From positions 1 through 14,942 of the forward strand of contig DASUMP010000208.1 in the NCBI GenBank assembly GCA_036277635.1: a stretch of 14,942 nt of DNA, read 5' to 3'. The notes beneath the pieces are model-generated. The model was not told the origin of the DNA. It ran no database searches and worked only from the letters and a program-made list of their open reading frames with translations. This DNA is from DASUMP01 sp036277635. GTDB lineage: Bacteria > Actinomycetota > Acidimicrobiia > IMCC26256 > PALSA-610. Both the position numbers and the translations under genes were made by a program. Below are positions 8,025 through 13,952 of this stretch, piece by piece. Within the stretch, counting starts at the first letter, position 1. Every line of letters begins with the position of its first letter.

Positions 8025-8037
8025 GCCGAGGGGAGCG

Positions 8038-10038
8038 TCAATCGGTGTAGACCGCGAGCCCCTCGATGAACACCCACTTGCCCTGCGACAGCGTCGTGAC
8101 CGTGATGGTGCCGCTCTGCGCCGAGGTGAACGCCTTCAGTCCGATGACCTGCTTGCGCTGGGTCGTGCTCGCCGTGAGGTTGATCGTCTTGAACACCGTG
8201 CCGTTCCATGCGACCGACACGCTGCCACACGTCGAGCACTTCGTGGCGACGAGGTACAGCCGTTCGCCTCTGATCAGGTCGCGGGTCATGCGCGCGCCCT
8301 TGGTGGTCGTTCCGTGCGCAGCACCGGCGTACGCGCTCGAGATCGAGTAGCGCGTCCAGCCCGACGAGTACTTCAGGTCGTAGGAGGCGAGCGGCAGCGC
8401 GCTGCACTTCTGGGCGGAGTACCCGGAGAGGTTCCCGTAGCCGTCGCGGGCGCGCACCTTGAAGCAGTGGGTGCGGCCGCGCAAGCCCTGGTAGGCGGAG
8501 GACTCCGCAGCGACGGCGGACTTCCAGTTCGACCAGCTCGACGTGGAGCCGGTCCAGCGCAACGCCCGGGTCTGGACGTCGTAGGACTGCACGCCGGTCG
8601 GATCGAACGCGGTCCACGCGGTCGGGATCCACGTCGCGAGGTTCAGGAGCCCGTTCGGCTGCGTCATCCTGTTGCCGGTCGGCGCTTCGTTGTCTTGGAG
8701 CGCGGCGACGATCACCTGTGCCGAACCGTTGCCGCCGGTCCCGAGGTTGTTCGCCGCCGACGACAAGACCACGAACTCACCGGACGCGCTGAGGGACGGT
8801 TGCCCGCTCTCGGCGCTCGGGGCCCCGGACGTCGCGACGGTCGCGGAACGCGTGACACCCAGCGTGGTGTCGCGGACGTAGACGTTCGCGAAGGTGCCCG
8901 GCGTCCCCCCGGCGACGAGGTCGGTCGCGAGCGACGTGAACGCGACATAGGTGCCGTCGTCGCCGAGCGTTGCGTCGACCGAGGCGTTGTTCGGTTCACC
9001 GCCCGAGCTGTCGACGGTGATCCGGGTGGTGGTCGCGTCGGCGATGTTGCGCAGGTAGATGTCGGTCTGCGCGCTCGCGTCGCTGGGTCCGAGGTTGGTC
9101 GCGGTGGTGGTGAACGCGACGAACAACCCGTCGCGCGAGATCGCGGGGTCGAAGCTGACCCCGTTGGCGACGCCGGGTGCGGGATCCTTCACGCTGACGT
9201 GGCGCAGCTGGCCGAGCGCGACTCCGCCACTGCCGTTCATCACCGGGCGGTGGTACACGCAGTCGTTGCTCAGGAGGTCGCCGCACGAGCTGACGTAGGC
9301 GACGACGTACTGGCCCGAGTACGGCGAGGCGTTCGGGTAGCGGCCGAGGGCCGGCTGGGCCTGGGCGCCGTCCCACTCCTCGGCCGTGTTCTCGACGCGC
9401 GTGATCGCGCCGGTCGCGACGTTGCGGACGTGTACCTCTTCAGCGAAGTTCAAGTCAGTCGCAGTGAGCGCGCTGTCGGTGACGAACGCGACGACCTTGC
9501 CGTCGGCGCTCATCGTGCCGTCCCACCCGCCGGTGTCGGACTCGACGCCGCCCTGCCCGAGGCTGACGCGTCTGGTCTCATGGGTGGTGCGGTCGTGGAG
9601 GTACAGATCGGGGGAGCCGTTGCCGTCGTCGAAGCTCAACAAGTCGGAGTCGGATGTGAACGCGACGTACCGTCCGTCGTCGCTGATCGTGGCGCCGTAA
9701 CTCGCGTCGTCGGCCTCGAATCCGTCGCTGTCGACGCTGACGCGTTCGGTCGTGTTCGTGAGCCGGTCGTGGACGAAGATGTCGGTGGCGACGTTCTGGT
9801 CGCCGGGCACGAGGTCGTCGGCGTCGGACTGGAAGGCCACGAAGCGACCGTCGGGAGTGACGACCGGGTTGCCGGAGGCACCGTTGGGGAGCGCGCCGCC
9901 GCTCGTCTTCGAGACGCGCTCATATTGCGGCGGGACGATGATGTCAGCGTGGCTCGCGGGAACGATGACGCCGAGCGTGCCGATCGCGACCGCCAACGCA
10001 GTTGCGATACGCGCCCGATTCCGCACTCCGTGCGTCAC
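8038..10038 (-). CDS. Secreted seven-bladed PD40/TolB-like beta-propeller protein with C-terminal beta-sandwich regions
   Basis: A 666-residue exported protein. A basic n-region (RNRAR), hydrophobic core and ASHA cleavage site after residue 31 form a signal peptide, which favours the GTG at 10038 over the upstream in-frame GTG at 10122. Seven copies of a blade core of the form xDGxxVAFxS start near residues 62, 120, 178, 240, 302, 360 and 418, spaced 58-62 residues, each followed by a strand like DIFVHD or DLYLHD. About 450-550 resembles an Fn3 domain with a likely Cys525-Cys545 pair, and 551-666 is a further beta-rich region with a CSTC motif at 601-604. Propellers of this kind usually bind ligands or other proteins and rarely are enzymes; no catalytic motif is seen. 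It may act at the cell surface. It lies 13 bp before the ligase gene, but its function may be unrelated. Confidence 0.83.
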   Translation of the reverse strand: MTHGVRNRARIATALAVAIGTLGVIVPASHADIIVPPQYERVSKTSGGALPNGASGNPVVTPDGRFVAFQSDADDLVPGDQNVATDIFVHDRLTNTTERVSVDSDGFEADDASYGATISDDGRYVAFTSDSDLLSFDDGNGSPDLYLHDRTTHETRRVSLGQGGVESDTGGWDGTMSADGKVVAFVTDSALTATDLNFAEEVHVRNVATGAITRVENTAEEWDGAQAQPALGRYPNASPYSGQYVVAYVSSCGDLLSNDCVYHRPVMNGSGGVALGQLRHVSVKDPAPGVANGVSFDPAISRDGLFVAFTTTATNLGPSDASAQTDIYLRNIADATTTRITVDSSGGEPNNASVDATLGDDGTYVAFTSLATDLVAGGTPGTFANVYVRDTTLGVTRSATVATSGAPSAESGQPSLSASGEFVVLSSAANNLGTGGNGSAQVIVAALQDNEAPTGNRMTQPNGLLNLATWIPTAWTAFDPTGVQSYDVQTRALRWTGSTSSWSNWKSAVAAESSAYQGLRGRTHCFKVRARDGYGNLSGYSAQKCSALPLASYDLKYSSGWTRYSISSAYAGAAHGTTTKGARMTRDLIRGERLYLVATKCSTCGSVSVAWNGTVFKTINLTASTTQRKQVIGLKAFTSAQSGTITVTTLSQGKWVFIEGLAVYTD

Positions 10039-10044
10039 ACCCGT

Positions 10045-10050
10045 CCCCCC
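10045..10050 (-). promoter_or_regulatory. G-rich ribosome binding site of the propeller gene
   Basis: A run of six G on the minus strand ends 6 nt before the GTG at 10038. It is not a canonical AGGAGG, but it sits at the right distance and, with the signal peptide that begins right after this GTG, supports this start over the more distant upstream one. Confidence 0.45.
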
Positions 10051-10142
10051 GTCGTCCGACCCCTGGTGCGCGTCGTCCGTGCCACGCGCCGGTGGAGCCC
10101 GTAACGGTAGTTGGCCGCGCACGGCCGCTGAGCGCGGGCGTC

Positions 10143-10157
10143 GCGTCGGGCCGACGC
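10143..10157 (-). terminator. GC hairpin just after the winged-helix gene, possible terminator
   Basis: GCGTCGG and CCGACGC form a perfect 7-bp inverted repeat around a single base, directly adjacent to the stop codon of the winged-helix gene (10159-10161). No U-rich tail follows on the minus strand, as is common for actinobacterial hairpins, so termination is plausible but unproven. The rest of the 120-bp gap (10039-10158) holds the leader of the propeller gene. A TACCGT on the minus strand could be a -10 element, but no matching -35 is convincing. Confidence 0.35.
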
Positions 10158-10158
10158 T

Positions 10159-10920
10159 TCATGCTCGTCGTGGGTGCTGCCAGGGGCGGTGGCGCCAGGG
10201 GCGGCGCCGGGGGAAGGGTTCGGGGTGGGGTTGGAAGCGGCTGTCGGTCCAGCCGCCGGGTGGCGTCCAGGGTTCGTGGGTGTTGTCGAACGTGTTCTCG
10301 GATCGGGTGGGCGCGTGTTCGGGCCGTTCGAGGTGTCGGCGGTGGTGGGGGGAGAGCTCGCCGAGCCGGTAGGTGCCGCGTCGGGTGCGCTGGGCGCGCC
10401 CGTGTTCATGTTCATAGGCGAGGGCATCGGCGAGCTGCTGGACAGGGTGGCGGCCGGCGAGGACGTAGCCGCGCAGGTGGAGCTGCCGGTGGATCTCGAG
10501 GAGGGTGAGCGGTCCGCCGTGGGCGTCGGCGAGGACGGCCAGCGCGGCGTAACGGAGGGCGGCGCCGCGGATGGGCGTGGCGTTGGGTACGGGGGGTGGG
10601 AGCGGGGGTGGGCCGTCGTGGGTCGTGTGGCGGAGGCCTTGGACGAGGTGGTGGTCGAGCTCGGGCCACATGACGGCGCGGAGCACGGCGAGGTCTTCTC
10701 GGATCTCGGCCATCTGGCAGGCGAGGTCGTGCTGGCCGGCGGCGACGTGGTGGGCGCGGGCGAGGAGCTCGGCGCGGCGAGTGGCGATGTCGGGGTGGTT
10801 GGGCGCGTAGTGCTCGTGGGCGGGGGGTCGTCGGGGTCGGGGGACTCGCGGTTGTCGGCGGCGGCGGGTGCGGAGGAGTCGTTGGGGGTCGAACGCGGCG
10901 GAGCGCGGCGGTCTGGACAC
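10159..10920 (-). CDS. Basic winged-helix-like DNA-binding protein of unknown function
   Basis: A 253-residue basic protein. The GTG at 10920 is chosen because GGAGGG (10926-10931) lies 5 nt upstream; the open frame extends further back but without a comparable site and through the palindrome. Residues 1-35 are Arg/Pro-rich and probably disordered, 44-98 form an amphipathic helical segment (ATRRAELLARAHHVAAGQHD and onward), and 119-186 resemble a winged helix: LRYAALAVLADAHGGPLTLL, a recognition-helix-like HPVQQLADALAYEHEHG, then RRGTYRLG as a wing. The tail 190-253 is rich in Pro, Arg, His and Trp. Pattern and charge fit a DNA-binding regulator; no enzyme motif is visible. Its codons end overwhelmingly in C (GCC, CTC, CGC, CCC), unlike neighbours that use GCG freely, a sign of different origin. 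The palindromes upstream could be its own operator. The family name is uncertain. Confidence 0.68.
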   Translation of the reverse strand: MSRPPRSAAFDPQRLLRTRRRRQPRVPRPRRPPAHEHYAPNHPDIATRRAELLARAHHVAAGQHDLACQMAEIREDLAVLRAVMWPELDHHLVQGLRHTTHDGPPPLPPPVPNATPIRGAALRYAALAVLADAHGGPLTLLEIHRQLHLRGYVLAGRHPVQQLADALAYEHEHGRAQRTRRGTYRLGELSPHHRRHLERPEHAPTRSENTFDNTHEPWTPPGGWTDSRFQPHPEPFPRRRPWRHRPWQHPRRA

Positions 10921-10925
10921 GGGTT

Positions 10926-10931
10926 CCCTCC
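10926..10931 (-). promoter_or_regulatory. Strong ribosome binding site deciding the start of the winged-helix gene
   Basis: GGAGGG on the minus strand, 5 nt before GTG 10920. It is one of the best Shine-Dalgarno matches in the window and rejects the longer reading of the frame into the intergenic repeats. Confidence 0.75.
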
Positions 10932-11031
10932 GGGGATGCGGTCGTGGTGGTGGGGGGAAGCCGGTGCGGATCGTTCGGCGTGCACGGTAGCGAGGGGGTG
11001 CGACACTCTCGGTGGGGTGGGTGCGAGCGCT

Positions 11032-11068
11032 CGTGGTCGTCGAATCGATGATCGATTCGACGACCACG
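11032..11068. repeat. 37-bp perfect palindrome
   Basis: Two 18-bp arms (11032-11049 and 11051-11068) are exact reverse complements around one central base (11050). The arm is CGTGGTCGTCGAATCGAT. As RNA it would give a 17-bp stem with a 3-nt loop; as DNA it is a large two-fold symmetric site. A second, 10-bp palindrome CGAGCGCTCG (11024-11033) abuts and overlaps its left edge. It sits between the aminotransferase stop and the winged-helix gene start, 112 nt upstream of the latter. It may be an operator, a terminator without a U-tract, or a recombination/replication site. Confidence 0.9.
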
Positions 11069-11072
11069 GTTC

Positions 11073-11108
11073 CGCGCGCGCATACACGCACGCACATGCG
11101 CACGCGCG
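11073..11108. repeat. 36-nt perfectly alternating pyrimidine-purine tract
   Basis: Every base from 11073 to 11108 alternates pyrimidine then purine, mostly CG and CA steps with two TA/TG steps. Such tracts are the classical substrate for left-handed Z-DNA under negative supercoiling. It fills the space between the 37-bp palindrome and the GC hairpin and codes for nothing. Confidence 0.88.
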
Positions 11109-11123
11109 GCCCGCCAGGCGGGC
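11109..11123 (-). terminator. Compact GC hairpin downstream of the aminotransferase gene
   Basis: GCCCGCC and GGCGGGC pair perfectly around a single A, 11 nt past the aminotransferase stop codon (11135-11137). Position and strength fit a transcription terminator of the acyl-CoA operon, although no U-tract follows. The remaining intergenic bases between 10932 and 11023 show no ORF with a credible start and no convincing promoter; the minus strand has a TACCGT that could be a -10 element for the winged-helix gene. Confidence 0.5.
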
Positions 11124-11134
11124 GGCGGAGCGGG

Positions 11135-12388
11135 TCAGGAGGTGGCGGCGAGGGCGCTCGCGAACGCGGCGAGGCCTCGGTCGATCTCGTCGGCGCTCAC
11201 GACGAGCGGAGGCATCCAACGGACGATGTTGCCGTTCGTGCCGCAGCTCATGAACAGCACGCGGTGCTCGTCGCGCGCATGGGCGAGGATCGCAGCCGTG
11301 CGCGCCGCGTCGGGCCGGCCGCGGTCGTCGACCAGCTCGCAGCCGACCATCAATCCGAGGCCGCGCACGTCGCCGAGGCCGGGATGGTCGGCTTGGAGCT
11401 TCGCGAGGCCGTCCATGAGTTGCGCGCCGCGCGCGGCGGCGTTGCCGACCAACCCTTCGTCGCGGATCACGGCGATCGTCGCGAGCGCAGCTGCGCACCC
11501 GATCGGGTTGCCGCCGTAGGTGCCGCCGTGCGCGCCGACCGGCCAGCGCTCCATGAGCGCCGCGGACGCGCCGATCCCGGCGATCGGGAAACCCGACGCG
11601 ATCCCCTTCGCCATCACGACGATGTCGGGTCGTACACCGGAGTGGTCGATCGCGAACATCGAACCGGTTCGACCGAAGCCGGTCTGCACCTCGTCGGCGA
11701 CGAACAGGATCCCGTGCTCGTCGCAGAGCTCCCGCACGCCCCGCACGTACTCGACCGGCGCCGGGAGGTAGCCGCCCTCCCCGAGCACGGGCTCCATCAC
11801 GACCGCGGCGGTCTCCGCCGGCGCGGTCTGCGTCGCCAACAGCTTGCGGAGGCCCGCCAGTGCCTGATCGACCGCGTCGGCTTCGTCGACACCCCACTCG
11901 AACGCGCGCGGGAACGGCGTCACGAAGATGCCTGCGGGCAGCGGTTGGTAGCCGGCGCGGTACCCGGTCTTCGACGTCGTCATCGCCATCGTGAGCATCG
12001 TGCGGCCGTGGAACGATCCGTCCATCACGACGATGTTCGGGCGGCCCGTCGCCCACCGCGCGAGCTTCACCGCCGCTTCGGTCGCCTCGGCGCCCGAGTT
12101 CGCGAAGAAGAACGAGTCGATCCCGGCGGGCGTGAGCTCGGCGAGGGTCGACGCGAGCTGTTCGAGCAGCGGGTGGCGGTAGCAGTTCACTTGCGCGTGG
12201 ATGAAGCGGCCCGCCTGCTCCCGGATCGCCGCGACGACGCGCGGGTGGCAGTGGCCGGTGCTCGTGACCGCGATGCCGCTCGTGAAGTCGAGGTACTCGG
12301 TGCCGTCGCTCGTCGTGACGACACACCCGGCGCCCGACACCACCTCGAGGTCGGTGACCGAGAACCACACACCCGACACGTGCGACAT
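11135..12388 (-). CDS. Class III aminotransferase, 4-aminobutyrate aminotransferase-like
   Basis: A 417-residue PLP-dependent enzyme of fold type I, class III. Key elements: NSGAEATEAAVKLAR at 97-111 and SFHGRT at 125-130 (cofactor phosphate and ring contacts), VADEVQTGFGRTG at 230-242 with the Asp232 that pairs with the pyridine nitrogen, and Lys261 in MAKGIASGFP for the Schiff base. Arg390 in GNIVRWMPPL is placed like the carboxylate-binding arginine of GabT. It should move an omega-amino group (for example of 4-aminobutyrate or another omega-amino acid) to 2-oxoglutarate; exact substrate is open. The ATG at 12388 has AGGAG (12394-12398) 5 nt upstream. The gene follows the thiolase stop by 11 nt and probably shares its transcript, although its link to acyl-CoA chemistry is not obvious. 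Acetylornithine or beta-alanine aminotransferase are alternatives. Confidence 0.9.
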   Translation of the reverse strand: MSHVSGVWFSVTDLEVVSGAGCVVTTSDGTEYLDFTSGIAVTSTGHCHPRVVAAIREQAGRFIHAQVNCYRHPLLEQLASTLAELTPAGIDSFFFANSGAEATEAAVKLARWATGRPNIVVMDGSFHGRTMLTMAMTTSKTGYRAGYQPLPAGIFVTPFPRAFEWGVDEADAVDQALAGLRKLLATQTAPAETAAVVMEPVLGEGGYLPAPVEYVRGVRELCDEHGILFVADEVQTGFGRTGSMFAIDHSGVRPDIVVMAKGIASGFPIAGIGASAALMERWPVGAHGGTYGGNPIGCAAALATIAVIRDEGLVGNAAARGAQLMDGLAKLQADHPGLGDVRGLGLMVGCELVDDRGRPDAARTAAILAHARDEHRVLFMSCGTNGNIVRWMPPLVVSADEIDRGLAAFASALAATS

Positions 12389-12399
12389 GACTGCTCCTC

Positions 12400-13530
12400 T
12401 CAGCGGGTGACGATCACGCAGCAGGCGTTCGCGCCCCGCCCGACGGTATGCGCGAGGCCGACCCGGGCGCCGTCCACCTGGCGCCCGGCGGCCGTCCCCC
12501 GCAGCTGGCGCACCAGCTCGACGACTTGCCCGAGCGCCGACGCGCCGAGCGGCTCGCCCTTCGCGAGCAATCCTCCCGACGGGTTCACCGGCAGCCGACC
12601 GCCCAGGCCGACCGCGCCCTCGGCCAGCAGCCCGGCCTGCTCGCCCGGCGCGCAGAGCCCGAGTTCCTGGTACGCGAGCAGCTCGCGCGCGGCGTCGGTG
12701 TCCTGGCACTCGACCACGTCGAGGTCGTCGGGGCCCACACCGGCCTCGTCGTAGGCGTCGCGCGCCGCGAGGGTCGACGGCGGCGTGATGTCGGCGTCGT
12801 CGATGCCCGACAGCGGCGTCGCCTCGCCCAACACGCTGCCCGGCAGATGGGAGCGCAGGCGCGCACTCGCCAGCGTGACACCGGACCCCCGACCGCGACG
12901 GAGCACGACCGCAGCCGCGCCTTCGTCGGGCGAGCAGAGCATCCACAGATGCAGCGGCTCGCACACGACGCGCGACGCGAGGACCTCGTCGACCGTGACC
13001 GCGGAGCGGAACAATGCGTCGGGGTTGTGCACGCCGTGGGCGCGGTTCTTCACGACGACGTGCGCGAGGTGCTCCTTCGTCAGTCCCGACTCGCGCATGA
13101 GCCGTTGGGCGCGCAGCGCGAAGTACGCGGGCGTGGCCGCCAGGCCCGCTTCCTCGCGCCACGGTTCGAAGAACGACGACCGGATGATCCCCTTCGGCAT
13201 CTTCTCGATGCCGAACACGAGCACGCAGTCGTACTGGCCGGCGCGGATCGCGCCTGCGGCGAGCTGCAGCGCGGCGCCGCCGCTCGCGCAGCCGGCTTCG
13301 ACGTCGACGATCGGCCCGCCGGTGAGCGCGAGCGCGCCCAACACCTTGTGCCCGGCGGCGACGCCCGCGTACGCGGTGCCGCAGAACGCGGCCTGGAACG
13401 GGGGGTTCCCGGCCTCGTCGAGCGCGGCGCGCACGGCGGTCACGCCCAGCTCGGTCACCGAGCGGTCGGGGAAGCGCCCGAACGGGTGCAGACCCACGCC
13501 GGCGATCTCGACCGGCACCGCCGCGCTCAC
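12400..13530 (-). CDS. SCP2-type thiolase-like protein (thiolase or acyl-CoA retro-aldolase)
   Basis: A 376-residue thiolase-fold protein of the sterol-carrier-protein-x/Ltp group. The nucleophile Cys81 sits in VEAGCASGGAALQLA, and the C-terminal region has NPSGGLLAKGEPLGAS (316-331) and HTVGRGAN (361-368). In canonical SCP2 thiolases the corresponding motifs are HDCF and GHP; here the first reads CQDTD and the second GEP, so two catalytic histidines are replaced (by Gln275 and Glu326). Related actinobacterial Ltp proteins without this histidine act as aldolases that cleave beta-hydroxyacyl-CoA, often together with a DUF35 partner, which is exactly the gene upstream. The GTG at 13530 has a good AGGAGG-like site (13535-13540) and overlaps the DUF35 stop as GTGA. 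Thiolase-fold identity is firm; which reaction it performs is an inference. Confidence 0.88.
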   Translation of the reverse strand: MSAAVPVEIAGVGLHPFGRFPDRSVTELGVTAVRAALDEAGNPPFQAAFCGTAYAGVAAGHKVLGALALTGGPIVDVEAGCASGGAALQLAAGAIRAGQYDCVLVFGIEKMPKGIIRSSFFEPWREEAGLAATPAYFALRAQRLMRESGLTKEHLAHVVVKNRAHGVHNPDALFRSAVTVDEVLASRVVCEPLHLWMLCSPDEGAAAVVLRRGRGSGVTLASARLRSHLPGSVLGEATPLSGIDDADITPPSTLAARDAYDEAGVGPDDLDVVECQDTDAARELLAYQELGLCAPGEQAGLLAEGAVGLGGRLPVNPSGGLLAKGEPLGASALGQVVELVRQLRGTAAGRQVDGARVGLAHTVGRGANACCVIVTR

Positions 13531-13952
13531 TCGCCCTCCTCGGTGGGGGCGAACGCCCACGTGACGACCTCCACACCGGAGGCGTCGACGCCGAGCACCT
13601 CGGACACGAGCTGCATCGACTGGTCGAACGCGAGTGCTGAAGGGTCGGACTCGGTGAGACGCGTGATGATCCGGAGCCGCTCCTCGACGAGCTCGACGAC
13701 GCCGAAGCCGTACGGCACCGATCCGAGGTACCCGGGCGGCGCGGCGGTGACCGCGGTCCACGCCCACAGCGTGGCGCGCGTCGAGAGGAGCACGCGTTCG
13801 ACGTCGCGCGCTCCCGAGTACGGGCAACTGTCGAGCACGGGGAAGTGGTGTCGGCCACTGGTCGGCGACCAGCCGCCGATCAGCCGGATGCCCGTTCCGT
13901 CGGACGTGGCGTCGAAGAGCCCGGCGTGCACCGCGCGCGAGTCGCTCGTCAC
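13527..13952 (-). CDS. DUF35 OB-fold protein, thiolase partner
   Basis: A 141-residue protein of the DUF35/OB-fold acyl-CoA-associated family. The recognisable segment is FPVLDSCPYSGARDVERVLL at 37-56, followed by TRATLWAWTAVT and YGFGVVEL, the beta-barrel strands typical of DUF35. Family members normally begin with a rubredoxin-like zinc ribbon of two CxxC pairs; here only Cys43 is present, so metal binding is probably lost. Such proteins bind thiolase-like partners and help to hold the CoA substrate, as described for hydratase and aldolase complexes of steroid side-chain degradation. The GTG start at 13952 overlaps the CaiB stop as GTGA and its own stop overlaps the thiolase start the same way, which argues for stoichiometric production with the thiolase. 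Confidence 0.85.
   Translation of the reverse strand: MTSDSRAVHAGLFDATSDGTGIRLIGGWSPTSGRHHFPVLDSCPYSGARDVERVLLSTRATLWAWTAVTAAPPGYLGSVPYGFGVVELVEERLRIITRLTESDPSALAFDQSMQLVSEVLGVDASGVEVVTWAFAPTEEGE

Noticed and set aside
7957..10104. Long plus-strand frame opposite the propeller gene
   Set aside because: Low-complexity Arg/Val/Asp/Gly composition without motifs; the opposite strand encodes a signal peptide and seven regular blades.
10039..10122. Earlier GTG start (10122) for the propeller gene
   Set aside because: It would put 28 polar residues before the signal peptide and lacks a ribosome binding site; the GTG at 10038 gives a normal signal peptide.
11032..11123. CRISPR array or insertion-sequence end made of the clustered repeats
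   Set aside because: There are no repeated units with spacers, no matching second inverted end and no transposase in the window; the elements are individual palindromes and an alternating tract.
10174..11253. Plus-strand frame rich in Gly, Val and Ala opposite the winged-helix gene
   Set aside because: Glycine-rich because it mirrors C-rich codons of the minus-strand gene, has no ribosome binding site, and runs through the palindrome and repeat tract.
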